DNA of 64,000 bases from Pseudomonas fluorescens (GTDB taxonomy: Bacteria > Pseudomonadota > Gammaproteobacteria > Pseudomonadales > Pseudomonadaceae), in the NCBI RefSeq assembly GCF_902497775.2, contig NZ_OZ024668.1, positions 1,139,826 to 1,203,825 of the forward strand. Direction: 5' to 3'. Within the stretch, counting starts at the first letter, position 1; the number at the start of each line of letters is the position of its first letter. The position numbers and the translations under genes are program-made. The notes under the pieces were generated by a model. The model was not told where the DNA came from and did no database searches. It worked only from the letters and a program-made list of their open reading frames with translations. This document shows positions 44,463 through 53,164 of this stretch, in pieces.

Positions 44463-45558
44463 CATGTGCCTGACTCTCACCGCCCAGGCTCACGACCTGC
44501 TGGTCGGCAGCTACACCGCAGGCAGCAGCGAAGGTATCTACCGTTACCGCTTCAACAGCGACAGCGGCCAGATCGATCCCACGCCGCTGCAGATTCTCAT
44601 GAGTGAAAACCCGTCCTGGCTGACCCTCTCGGTCGATAAGCGCCTGCTGTTCGCGGTCAACGAGAATGGCGCCGGCAATGGCCAGGTCAGCAGTTTTGCC
44701 ATCGGCAAGGACGGCAGCCTCAAGGCCCTGAGCCAGGTGCCAAGCCAGGGCGACGAGCCGACCCATTCCAGCCTCAGCCACGACCAGCGCTACCTGTTCG
44801 TCGCCAACTACGGCGTGTTGCCTGCCCCGGGCGGCAGCCTCAGCGTGTTGCCGGTAGACCGTAACGGCCACCTGCAGGCGTCGGTGCAACAAGACCGGCA
44901 CAAGCCCAGCGGCGTCAACCCGGAGCGCCAGACCGGGCCGCACGTGCATTCGGTGGTGTCGTCCGACGATGGCGAATACGTGTTTGCCAGCGATCTTGGC
45001 GCCGACAGGGTGTTTGTCTACCGCTACGACGGCGCCAGCCCCACGCAGCCATTGAGCGCGCTCGAGCCGGTCAGCCTGCCGCCGGGCAGCGGGCCGCGGC
45101 ATTTGCTGTTTGACCGCGATGGCAAGCATGCCTACCTGACTCTGGAAATGAGCGCGCAGGTGGTGGCTTTCGATTATCAGGACGGCGGCAAGCTGCTGGA
45201 GCTTCAGCGCCTGCCATTGACCGAGCAGACCGATGCCTCGGCCAGGGCGGCGGGGGCCTTGCACCTGTCGGCTGACGGGCGCTTTCTGTATGTCAGCAAC
45301 CGCGGTACGGCCAACGAGCTGCTGGTGTTTGCCGTCGATGACAAGACCGGCAAGCTGATGCAGGTGCAGCGGCGCAGTGTCGAAGGCGATCACCCACGGG
45401 AGTTCACCCTCGACCCCACCGGCAAGTTCCTCCTGGTGGCCAACCAGAAGAGCAACCAGATCGTGGTGATCCGCCGGGATCCGCGCAGTGGCCTGCTCGG
45501 TGAAACCGTGCAGAAGCTGGACCAGGATGCCCCCTCGGACCTGAAGTTCGTCAACTGA
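44425..45558 (+). CDS. Periplasmic lactonase-family beta-propeller (6-phosphogluconolactonase-like)
   Basis: A 377-residue protein. ATG 44425 has GAGGA 5 nt upstream and begins a signal peptide cut near AQA/HD (about residue 22). Earlier in-frame codons lie inside the preceding gene and are rejected. The mature part is a seven-bladed propeller of the YbhE/Pgl lactonase family with blocks LLVGSYT, SENPSWLTLS, GPHVHSV, GPRHLLFD and HPREFTLDPTGKFLLVANQ. A periplasmic location argues against a role in the cytoplasmic pentose phosphate pathway, so another lactone is likely the substrate. Confidence 0.88.
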   Translation: MKRLLKNLLIASSMCLTLTAQAHDLLVGSYTAGSSEGIYRYRFNSDSGQIDPTPLQILMSENPSWLTLSVDKRLLFAVNENGAGNGQVSSFAIGKDGSLKALSQVPSQGDEPTHSSLSHDQRYLFVANYGVLPAPGGSLSVLPVDRNGHLQASVQQDRHKPSGVNPERQTGPHVHSVVSSDDGEYVFASDLGADRVFVYRYDGASPTQPLSALEPVSLPPGSGPRHLLFDRDGKHAYLTLEMSAQVVAFDYQDGGKLLELQRLPLTEQTDASARAAGALHLSADGRFLYVSNRGTANELLVFAVDDKTGKLMQVQRRSVEGDHPREFTLDPTGKFLLVANQKSNQIVVIRRDPRSGLLGETVQKLDQDAPSDLKFVN

Positions 45559-45679
45559 CTATCAATTGCCTTGATGTTGGCTACTGCTGCAATGAATTTC
45601 TGTGCGCCGCGTCAGCGGCGTAAGTTTGAACCACGGCCCCAGGCGGCCACTTCAAACCACAGACTTCGAGGTCAGCGCC

Positions 45680-45859
45680 ATGAACTTCAACCTTTTTCCG
45701 GTCATCGCCGCTTCCGCCATTTCTGCTTCGGTGGTCCTGCCGGCCAACGCCCATGTCGAGCTTAGCGAGCGCAAATCGTCGACTCAGAGCTACACCCAGA
45801 AATACCTGCAACAAAGTGCCAACTTCTACGCCGCGCTGGACCACAAATCGCAACACTGA
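45680..45859 (+). CDS. Small secreted protein, 59 aa, unknown
   Basis: A 59-residue ORF starting with a clear signal peptide (MNFNLFPVIAASAISASVVL) cut near ANA/HV. The mature part of ~35 residues is polar and ends in a His/Lys/Gln-rich segment. CTTCGAGG lies upstream as a weak ribosome-binding site. No family is recognised. It lies alone after the lactonase gene. Confidence 0.6.
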   Translation: MNFNLFPVIAASAISASVVLPANAHVELSERKSSTQSYTQKYLQQSANFYAALDHKSQH

Positions 45860-45939
45860 GCCGGTAGATTTTTCTGGTAATAGCACATCGCCATGTGATT
45901 GAATTTGACGCTAATTTATTGACGTCAGAGGATGCAGGC

Positions 45940-46002
45940 ATGAAATGGCGAATTTTGGCGGTGTTGCTGTTCCTCTATTCTTCGCCGATTCTGGCGCTGT
46001 AG
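45940..46002 (+). CDS. Putative 20-residue hydrophobic micropeptide
   Basis: A 21-codon ORF starting at ATG 45940, with AGAGGATGCAGGC just upstream. The peptide starts Met-Lys-Trp-Arg, then is almost wholly hydrophobic, like a lone membrane helix or leader. Its stop lies 10 nt from the stop of the convergent GST gene. Translation is plausible but unproven. Confidence 0.35.
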   Translation: MKWRILAVLLFLYSSPILAL

Positions 46003-46011
46003 CTTCTGGCC

Positions 46012-46605
46012 TCATCGCGCCATGATCGCCTTGAACAGCGCCGATTCCAGCCAGCCCTGCAGCCACGCCCGCACGTGCGGGTAGGGCGCCTGGGCGAACC
46101 ATTCCGGCTCCACCCCGGCGAACTGGCGCATCAGCGGCAGCAACGCCGCGTCAGCCAGGCTGGGATGATCAGCGAACAGGTACGCCTGGTGCACCAGTCG
46201 CTCATTCAGCTCGGCCAGCCAGGTTTCAGCCTGTGCCCGGTACTCCTCGCGTGAGTGCTGCGGGTAACGTTCAGCATATTTGTACAGATTGACCTGCGCT
46301 TTGAACTCGCGATCATTGCGCTCGATCAGCGCATCGGCGGCCTGCGCCGCCTGCGGGTCGGCCGCCAGTTGCCAGTCCTGCGGGTCGTGCCGGGCCAGGG
46401 CCCAGCGCATGATGTCGAGGCTCTCTTCCAGCACCAGGTCGCCAGCGCTCAGCACTGGCACCGTGCCCTTGGGCGACAGCGCCAGCAGTTCGGCCGGCTT
46501 TGCCTTGAGGCTGACTTCGCGAATCTCCACCGGGCACTCGGCATAGCGCAGCGCCAGGCGCGCACGCATGGCCCAGGGGCAGCGGCGGAACGAGTAGAGG
46601 ATCAT
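46012..46605 (-). CDS. Glutathione S-transferase-like protein
   Basis: A 197-residue cytoplasmic protein. A thioredoxin-fold N-terminal domain begins MILYSFRRCPWAMRARLAL, with the Cys-Pro glutathione-binding motif, and continues to the ES motif in VLEESLDIMRWA. An all-helical domain follows from about residue 90. The ATG overlaps the sbcC stop (ATGA), so the gene is the last of a long minus-strand transcript. The relation to DNA repair is unclear; the substrate is unknown. Confidence 0.9.
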   Translation of the reverse strand: MILYSFRRCPWAMRARLALRYAECPVEIREVSLKAKPAELLALSPKGTVPVLSAGDLVLEESLDIMRWALARHDPQDWQLAADPQAAQAADALIERNDREFKAQVNLYKYAERYPQHSREEYRAQAETWLAELNERLVHQAYLFADHPSLADAALLPLMRQFAGVEPEWFAQAPYPHVRAWLQGWLESALFKAIMAR

Positions 46606-49600
46606 CCGCTGACTTCCACCGTGCTCAGGCCATTGCCCTGGCGGCGCACCTGGATCTGCACCGGGATGCGCTCGTGCATCTCCTGCACGTGGGAGATCAC
46701 CGCGACCTTGCGGCCCTGGGCCTGCAGGCCGTCGAGGGCGTCCATGGCCAGTTGCAGCGATTCCGGGTCGAGGCTGCCGAAGCCTTCGTCGATAAACAGC
46801 GATTCGATGCGCAGGGTACTCGAGGCCATCGACGCCAGGCCCAGGGCCAGGGCCAGCGAGACCAGGAAAGTTTCGCCGCCCGACAGCGAGTGCACCGAGC
46901 GCAGTTCGTCGCCCATTTCCGTATCCAGCACCAGTAGGCCGAGCAGGCTGCCACCGCGCTTGAGCCGGTAGCGCCGAGCCAGCTGACGCAACTGGACGTT
47001 GGCGTGATGCACCAGCAGGTCGAGGTTGTAGCCCTGGGCGATCTTGCGGAAGGTATCGCCGGTGGCCGAGCCGATCAGCGCGTTGAGCCGGGCCCAGCGC
47101 TGCCACTCGCTGTAGGCGCTGGCGATCTGCTCGGCCAGGGCCTGGTGCGCCAGCTGCCGGCGCTGGTCTTCGGCCTGGGCGGCACGCAGTTCGGCGCAGG
47201 TCTGTTCGCTGGCTGCCAGTTGCAACTGCAGGCTGTCGAGGGACTGCTCCAGCGCTTCGCGGGTGAGTTCGGCATTGCCCTGGGCCTGGTGCTGGTCCAG
47301 GCGTTGCTGGCGCTCGTGCAGCAGGGTACGGGCCTGTTCGATGGCTTTTTCGCTGCCCTGCAGCCCTTGGCGCAGTTGTGCCACGGCGTTGTCGTCCAGT
47401 GCCAGGAGTTGCTCCAGGCCACTGTCGTCCAGCTCCGGGTGGCCCTGGCGCCATTGTTCGATCTGGGCGCGAACCTCGTGGTGTTCCTGTTCCAGGCTGC
47501 TCTGGCGTTCGCCTTTAGCCTTGAGCTCGGCGGCCAGCTCGATCAACCGTGCCTGGGTCTCCTGCAGCTGTTGAAGCGCCTGGGCTTCGGCCTGGCGCGC
47601 GTGCTCCACGGCCTGTTCCAGGTTCTGCTGCCAGTGCTCGGCGCTGGACTGTTCACCGAGCAAGCTGGCGAGGCTGTCGCGGCTGAGTTGATGCTGATGT
47701 TCCAGCTCAGTGAACTGCTGTTGCAGTTCTTCCTGCTTTTGCAGCCGTGCCTGTTGCTGCAGCTGGGCTTTGTCCAGGGTCTGCTGGCGTTCGCCGTGCT
47801 CCTGGTGTTCGTCCTTTTGCCGTTGCAGCAGGTCCAGACGCAGGGCCAGTTGCTGGTCCAGGCGCATGAAGGCGGCGGCCGGTTCCTGGCGCAGGTCATT
47901 GAGGATGTCACCGGGCAACAGGCTGGCGAAACTGGCCAGCTCTTGCTCCAGGCGCTCTTCATCGCTGGCCAGCGCCGTTTGCTGCTGGCTCAGGTGCTGG
48001 TTGGCCTGCTGGCTGGCTTCCTGGGCCGCGTGCACTTGCTGTTGCAGGCGGCTGGCGTCTTTTTGCAGGGTCAGCAGGGCGTTCTGGCGCTGCTCGTCAC
48101 GACTGATGCCGTGGTTCAGGTTGCGCGCCTGCAAGTCCAGCCAGTTGCTGCGCTGGCTGGCGTCCTGATCGGCCAGCGACGGGTACAGCGGGTGCGCTTC
48201 GAGGCTGGGCAGCAGCGCCTGTTGCTGGTTGCCCAGTTGCTCCTGCTGGTGCAGGTATTCCTTGATCTGGCCGTTGACCCCGCCCAGTTGGGTGCGCAGT
48301 TCATCAAGCTGCTTCTTCAGGCCGTCGACCACTTGCTGGGCGTTGGCCTCTTCGTTCTGGTCATGGCGGCCGAGGCTTTGCAGCAGGGCTTCGGGCTGGT
48401 GGTACGGGTGCTCCTGGCTACCGCAGACCGGGCAGGGCTGGTCGTCCTGTAACTGTGCGCGCAGCTCTTCGACGCTCTGGCTGCGGGCCAGGCGCTGGCG
48501 TTCGAGCAACTGGCGAGTGACGTTCAGCGCTTGCTCGGCGGCGGTTAGCTGGTTCTTGCCGTTGAGGCCTTCGCTGATCAGCTGTTCGCGCTGCTGCAGG
48601 GCGGCCTGCTGGCGTTCGCGCAGGGCTTGCAGGCGCTGTTCGAGGTCCTGCTGGTTGCTCCACAGTCGGCTCAGCTCTTCGACCTGACGCTGCTGCTGGC
48701 GGTTTTTCTGCAGCAGCTCGCCGAGCAGGCCGATTTGTTCGGCCAGGGCCTCGGGTTCGGCCTCGGCTTCGCGGTAGAGCAGGGCCAGGGCGGCGCGCTG
48801 CTCTTCAAGTTGGGCGTGGGCCTGGCTGGCACGTTGCTGCAGGCCGGGCAGTTCGGCGCGGCCCTGATTGAGGCGGTTGCCCAATTGCATCAGTTGCTGC
48901 AGGCGGTCGCGATAGGCGTTCCAGGCTTCGCTCAGCCCGGCCAGCGCCACGCTTTGCTCAAGCTGCTCGCCGATCTGCTGCAGGCGTTGTTCGCTCAGGC
49001 GCTGCTGTTCATTGAGGCTCAGCAGCTGTTGCTGGCCTTCGGCACTGGCCTGTTCGGCCTGTTGCTTGAGCGTCGCGCTGCTGGCCAGTTCCTGTTGCAG
49101 GCGGGCCAGGGTGTGCTGTTCGGCAAAGGCCTGGCGTAGCGCTGGTGCACTTTCGCTCTGTTGCGCCAGGGCCTGGGCCAGGGTTTCACGGGCCTTGGCC
49201 TGTTCATCCTGCAATTGCTGCTGGCGGCTGTGCAGCTGCTCATGCTGCTGGCGCTGCGCGGCGATGCTCATCGCCAACGGGCTGAGCAGGGCAGTGAGCG
49301 CCTGCTGGCGGGCGAACTGGTGACGCTGCGGCGCCAACTGGTCCAGACGCGCCAGCTTCAGCCGCTCGCCATGCAGGCTGTCGTTGTGTTGCTGGGCGCT
49401 GTGCAGTTGGGCGCTGCTGGCCTGCAGTTGCTCCTGCAGTTGCAACAGCTCACTGAGCCAGCTGCGTTGCTGTTCCAACTGGCGCAGTTGCGCCTGTTCG
49501 GCCTTGAACCGTTCGAGCGCTTGGGTGTAGCGCTGGTCGAGTTCGGCGCGGGCCTCGGCGGCCATGGGCAGGACGCCGCTGGCCTGATCCTGCAGGGCCT

Positions 49601-50249
49601 TGTGCGCCTCTTCGGCTTCCTTGCTCTTGCTGTAGGCGCGGCGCCCCAACTGGCTGTAGATCGCCGTGTTGGTGAGCTTTTCCAGCAGCTCGCTACGCTC
49701 TTTGTCATCGGCCTTGAGGAAGGCGCTGAACTCGCTTTGGGCGAGCATCACCGCGCGGGTGAACTGTTCGAAATTCAGGCCCAGGCGCGACTCGATCAGT
49801 TGCTTGTATTCGGCCTTGCTCTGGTTGCTCAGCAGTTGCTCGCTGTCCAGGTCGTGCAGGCTCTGGCGGCTGCCTTGCAGCTTGCCGTTGGCCTTGTCGC
49901 GGGCGCGGTTGGTTTCCCAGCGTGCGCGGTAGCGGCGGCCGTCGATGCCGACAAAATCCACCTCGGCAAAGCCGCTGCCCGAACCTCGGCGCAGCAGGGT
50001 GCGCGGGTCGCTGGTGAGGATGTCGCTGTCGACTTCCGGCAGCTTGGTCTCGCGGCCGATGTTGTTCAGCCGCGGCACGGCGCCGAACAGCGCCAGGCAC
50101 AGGGCGTCGAGCAGGGTACTCTTGCCGGCGCCGGTGGGCCCGGTAATGGCGAACAGGCCGGTGCTGGCCAGCGGCTCGGCGGTGAAGTCGATCTCGACCG
50201 GGCCTTCCAGAGAGGCCAGGTTCTTCAGGCGAATGGCGAGAATCTTCAT
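46602..50249 (-). CDS. sbcC: Exonuclease subunit SbcC
   Basis: A 1,215-residue SMC/Rad50-like ATPase that works with SbcD to cleave DNA hairpins and palindromes. Walker A is GPTGAGKST at residues 37-45. Two long Gln/Leu/Glu-rich coiled coils flank the zinc hook CPVCGSQEHPY near residue 606, where dimers join. The C-terminal half-ATPase carries the signature SLSGGETFL (about 1120) and the Walker B/D-loop SLFIDEGFGSLD (about 1153). The start overlaps the sbcD stop (ATGA). Length exceeds E. coli SbcC (1,048 aa), mainly in the coils. Confidence 0.97.
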   Translation of the reverse strand: MKILAIRLKNLASLEGPVEIDFTAEPLASTGLFAITGPTGAGKSTLLDALCLALFGAVPRLNNIGRETKLPEVDSDILTSDPRTLLRRGSGSGFAEVDFVGIDGRRYRARWETNRARDKANGKLQGSRQSLHDLDSEQLLSNQSKAEYKQLIESRLGLNFEQFTRAVMLAQSEFSAFLKADDKERSELLEKLTNTAIYSQLGRRAYSKSKEAEEAHKALQDQASGVLPMAAEARAELDQRYTQALERFKAEQAQLRQLEQQRSWLSELLQLQEQLQASSAQLHSAQQHNDSLHGERLKLARLDQLAPQRHQFARQQALTALLSPLAMSIAAQRQQHEQLHSRQQQLQDEQAKARETLAQALAQQSESAPALRQAFAEQHTLARLQQELASSATLKQQAEQASAEGQQQLLSLNEQQRLSEQRLQQIGEQLEQSVALAGLSEAWNAYRDRLQQLMQLGNRLNQGRAELPGLQQRASQAHAQLEEQRAALALLYREAEAEPEALAEQIGLLGELLQKNRQQQRQVEELSRLWSNQQDLEQRLQALRERQQAALQQREQLISEGLNGKNQLTAAEQALNVTRQLLERQRLARSQSVEELRAQLQDDQPCPVCGSQEHPYHQPEALLQSLGRHDQNEEANAQQVVDGLKKQLDELRTQLGGVNGQIKEYLHQQEQLGNQQQALLPSLEAHPLYPSLADQDASQRSNWLDLQARNLNHGISRDEQRQNALLTLQKDASRLQQQVHAAQEASQQANQHLSQQQTALASDEERLEQELASFASLLPGDILNDLRQEPAAAFMRLDQQLALRLDLLQRQKDEHQEHGERQQTLDKAQLQQQARLQKQEELQQQFTELEHQHQLSRDSLASLLGEQSSAEHWQQNLEQAVEHARQAEAQALQQLQETQARLIELAAELKAKGERQSSLEQEHHEVRAQIEQWRQGHPELDDSGLEQLLALDDNAVAQLRQGLQGSEKAIEQARTLLHERQQRLDQHQAQGNAELTREALEQSLDSLQLQLAASEQTCAELRAAQAEDQRRQLAHQALAEQIASAYSEWQRWARLNALIGSATGDTFRKIAQGYNLDLLVHHANVQLRQLARRYRLKRGGSLLGLLVLDTEMGDELRSVHSLSGGETFLVSLALALGLASMASSTLRIESLFIDEGFGSLDPESLQLAMDALDGLQAQGRKVAVISHVQEMHERIPVQIQVRRQGNGLSTVEVSG

Positions 50250-51487
50250 GGCTGTTCTTCCTCCTGCTGGACGTCCTGCAGCAACAGGGCAAAGTCGGCC
50301 AGGGTCTGTTCATCGACGGCGTTGCCATAGGCCTGCTCCCAGGCGCGGCTGAACAGCTCGTGCGGGGTCAGTTGGCCCAGCTCCAGCAAGTCGGCACTGC
50401 TGTCGTCTTCACTGCGGCCATTGCCGGCATAGTCGGCGGCGATGCGCACCAGACGCACGGCCTTGCCGTGCAAGGCGCCTTCGAGTTGGGCGCGCAGGTC
50501 AGGCAGGGGTTCGTCCAGGCGTACGCGGATCTCCAGCCAGGGTTGGCGCTGCGGGTCGTCGAGCAGGTCGACCACCGGCAACTCGGCCAGTTGTTCGAGC
50601 ACTTCGGCCAGCGGTGCCGGGCCCAGGCGTTGCAGGTGCACGGCACGCGGCACCAGGCGTGATTCGACGCTGACGAGGTTGGCGCCGTCCAGCTCGATCT
50701 CGAGGATCTGGTGCTGATAGCCGATTTCCGAGAACGACAGCGGAATGGGCGAGCCGCTGTAGCGGATGCGCTCTTCGCGGTTGACCTTCTGCGGCTTGTG
50801 CAGATGGCCGAGGGCGACGTAACTGATTTCGGGGGCGAACAGCCGCGCCGGCAGGGCTTCGGCGTTGCCGATGATCAGGCTGCGTTCGGAGTCTTCCGAG
50901 ATCGAGCCGCCGGCCATGTGTGCGTGGCTCACGGCAATCAGCGCCTGGCCGGCCTTGCGCCGTTGCAGGGCGGCGGCGGTGAGTTTTTCGTGGACCTGGG
51001 CAATGCCGCGCAGGTAGTCATCGCCCAGGTGCGCCCCGGTAACTTGCGCCGGGCGCAGGAACGGCAGCGCCAGGCACCAGGCGGCGACCTTGCCCTTGGC
51101 GTTGGTCAGTGGAATCAGCAGGCGCTCGCTGTCCAGCTCACCTTCATCCAGCCACTGCACGCGGCCCAGGGCATGGGTGCGCAGACTGCGCATCAGCGGC
51201 GCCGGCAATTCGATACGCGAGCCGGAATCGTGGTTGCCGGCGATCATCACGATGTTCAGCTTGGGCTGCTGTTCGTGGGCCTGGACGATGAAGTCGTAGA
51301 GCTGTTCCTGGGCTTTGACCGGCGGGTTGACGGTGTCGAAGATGTCGCCGGCAATCAGCAGGGCATCGGGCTGGCGCAGCTTGAGCTGGCCGAGCAGCCA
51401 ATCGAGAAAACAGGCGTGTTCGAAGTCGCGTTCCTGGCCGTGCAGGGTTTGTCCCAGGTGCCAGTCGGAGGTGTGAAACAGACGCAT
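50246..51487 (-). CDS. sbcD: Exonuclease subunit SbcD
   Basis: A 413-residue Mre11-like nuclease, partner of SbcC. ATG 51487 starts the protein at the conserved MRLFHTSDWHLGQ; the 14 upstream in-frame residues are discarded. Metal-binding motifs are DWHLG (8-12), AGDIFD (about 50), GNHDSG (about 85), AVSHAHMAGG and LGHLHKPQ. The C-terminal capping domain follows. It is coupled to sbcC by a 4-nt overlap and lies about 50 nt after batD on the same strand. Confidence 0.97.
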   Translation of the reverse strand: MRLFHTSDWHLGQTLHGQERDFEHACFLDWLLGQLKLRQPDALLIAGDIFDTVNPPVKAQEQLYDFIVQAHEQQPKLNIVMIAGNHDSGSRIELPAPLMRSLRTHALGRVQWLDEGELDSERLLIPLTNAKGKVAAWCLALPFLRPAQVTGAHLGDDYLRGIAQVHEKLTAAALQRRKAGQALIAVSHAHMAGGSISEDSERSLIIGNAEALPARLFAPEISYVALGHLHKPQKVNREERIRYSGSPIPLSFSEIGYQHQILEIELDGANLVSVESRLVPRAVHLQRLGPAPLAEVLEQLAELPVVDLLDDPQRQPWLEIRVRLDEPLPDLRAQLEGALHGKAVRLVRIAADYAGNGRSEDDSSADLLELGQLTPHELFSRAWEQAYGNAVDEQTLADFALLLQDVQQEEEQP

Positions 51488-51538
51488 GAAGGGTTCCGCA
51501 GTGTGCCGGCGTGGCGCCCGGGGCGTCACGCCTTGAGG

Positions 51539-53164
51539 TTATTTGGGGTACAGCGGCGGCAAGCTGCCGTTCTCGCTTTGCGCAGGCTGGACCTGCTCGG
51601 CGGCCGGGATGGTGCCAATGGCCCGCCATAATTCTTCACCTTGCCAATACTGCCCGCTTTCGCTGTACAGCGCGCCGTTGAGGCCGTCGAGGGCATCGGA
51701 CAGCGGCACGAAACGCGCGGCCATCTCGGCCAGGGTTTCCGGTTGCTGGCGCGCCCAGGCATCCAGAGCCTGGCGCGTCGCTTGAGGGTCGTTGGCCTGG
51801 CACGCGCGCTTGAGGTCATCCAGCAAAGTGCGCGGGCTCGGCCCGGTTTGCGCGGCACGCAGTACCGCCGGTTGCGAACGTGCCCGCCACCACAGGGCAA
51901 AACCGAGCAGGGTGGTCAGGGCCAGCACCAGGGTACTCAACTGCCAGGGCCAGAGCAGGTAGGTTTGCACCGTCAGCGGATCGACGCTGGCTGGCTTGTC
52001 GCCGCTCAGCGCTGGGTTGTCCTGGATCTGCAGGCTGCGCGCTGGCAGGTTGCTGCGCTCCAGATGATCTTCGCGGGTGTTCCACCAGACCACTTCCTGG
52101 CTCGGCAGTTCCAGCCTGCCGGCGTGGGTCGGCACCAGCGCCTCGCGCTCTTCGCGCACCCCGAGCAGGCCACGATCGTTGACCTGGTTGCGCAGTTGCG
52201 GCTGGTCCGGGTAGCGACGCAGGCCGGTCACCTCGGTACCGGGCAGCGGTGGCAACTGGGCGCTGGACAAGCCCTCGGCCTGGAGGATCACGGTGCGGGT
52301 CAGTGAGTCGCCGATCTGCGTCTGCTGCTGCGCCGGGTCCGGGCTCCAGTGCTCTTCCAGGGTCAGGCTGTTGGCCGGCAGCCAGGGTGTATCGGCCGGG
52401 TAGTCGGCCGGGATCGGCTCGACCGTCAGCACCAGCGGCGTTGAGCTGACCTGCACCTGCTTGCCGGCGCGCGGGGTGTTGAGCTCCTGCTCGGCGTCAT
52501 TCTGTGCGGCGGTGGCGCTGAAGGTCAGGGCGGGGATTTTCAGGTCGCCGCTTTGCTGTGGGTAGATCGCATAGCGCATCTCGATCACGCCGTGGCGCAC
52601 ACCGTCGATGACTTTCTCGAAGGTGCGCGACTCACCCAGCGGCTCGACCTTGGCGTTGTCCAGCTGCAGCGGGCTGAGGCTGCTGTCATCGTACAGCGGT
52701 ACCGAGTGATAGATGCTCAGGGTCAGTACCGCTTGGGCCTGCACGTAGACTTCCGGCTGATCGAGGCTGGCGTCGATGAACACCGGGCCGTGGTTTTCGC
52801 TGCTGACCTCGTTGGCCTGGATCTGCAGGCTGATCGGCTGGCTGTGCACCTCCCCCAGCTGCAACGCCGGAATCTCCACGCTGCCGCTCTGGCGCGGCAG
52901 CAGGGTGATGATCCAGCGGGTGTTGGCGCTGTTTTCGTCAAGGCTGTTGAGGCTGTTGACCTGACGGGTGCCGCGCACCTCGAAACTGGCGTCCAGCGGC
53001 GTCAGGTCGGGCTTGCCGAACTGGGTGACGTCCTGGGTCTCGAGGGTCAGCTCAAGGGTTTCGCCGGCATTCAGGCGGGTGCGGTCGACACTGGCGAGCA
53101 GCGCCGCCGCCTGCACCTGCAGGGCGAGAAAGAGGCTGAAGACCAGGACGCAGACGCGACTCAT
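51539..53164 (-). CDS. batD: BatD, oxygen-tolerance protein
   Basis: A 541-residue envelope protein with a signal peptide (cut near QAA, about residue 19), several beta-rich periplasmic domains, one transmembrane helix at about 405-425, and a short cytoplasmic tail. Length and layout match BatD of the Bat aerotolerance cluster. It is the last of the bat genes; its start overlaps the batBC stop. Bat proteins form a membrane complex with VWA proteins and a MoxR ATPase. The precise activity is not settled. Confidence 0.92.
   Translation of the reverse strand: MSRVCVLVFSLFLALQVQAAALLASVDRTRLNAGETLELTLETQDVTQFGKPDLTPLDASFEVRGTRQVNSLNSLDENSANTRWIITLLPRQSGSVEIPALQLGEVHSQPISLQIQANEVSSENHGPVFIDASLDQPEVYVQAQAVLTLSIYHSVPLYDDSSLSPLQLDNAKVEPLGESRTFEKVIDGVRHGVIEMRYAIYPQQSGDLKIPALTFSATAAQNDAEQELNTPRAGKQVQVSSTPLVLTVEPIPADYPADTPWLPANSLTLEEHWSPDPAQQQTQIGDSLTRTVILQAEGLSSAQLPPLPGTEVTGLRRYPDQPQLRNQVNDRGLLGVREEREALVPTHAGRLELPSQEVVWWNTREDHLERSNLPARSLQIQDNPALSGDKPASVDPLTVQTYLLWPWQLSTLVLALTTLLGFALWWRARSQPAVLRAAQTGPSPRTLLDDLKRACQANDPQATRQALDAWARQQPETLAEMAARFVPLSDALDGLNGALYSESGQYWQGEELWRAIGTIPAAEQVQPAQSENGSLPPLYPK

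Noticed and set aside
47004..50330. Long plus-strand open frames across sbcC
   Set aside because: They are antisense shadows of the Gln/Leu-rich coiled coils and show Leu/Val-rich low complexity without starts or domains.
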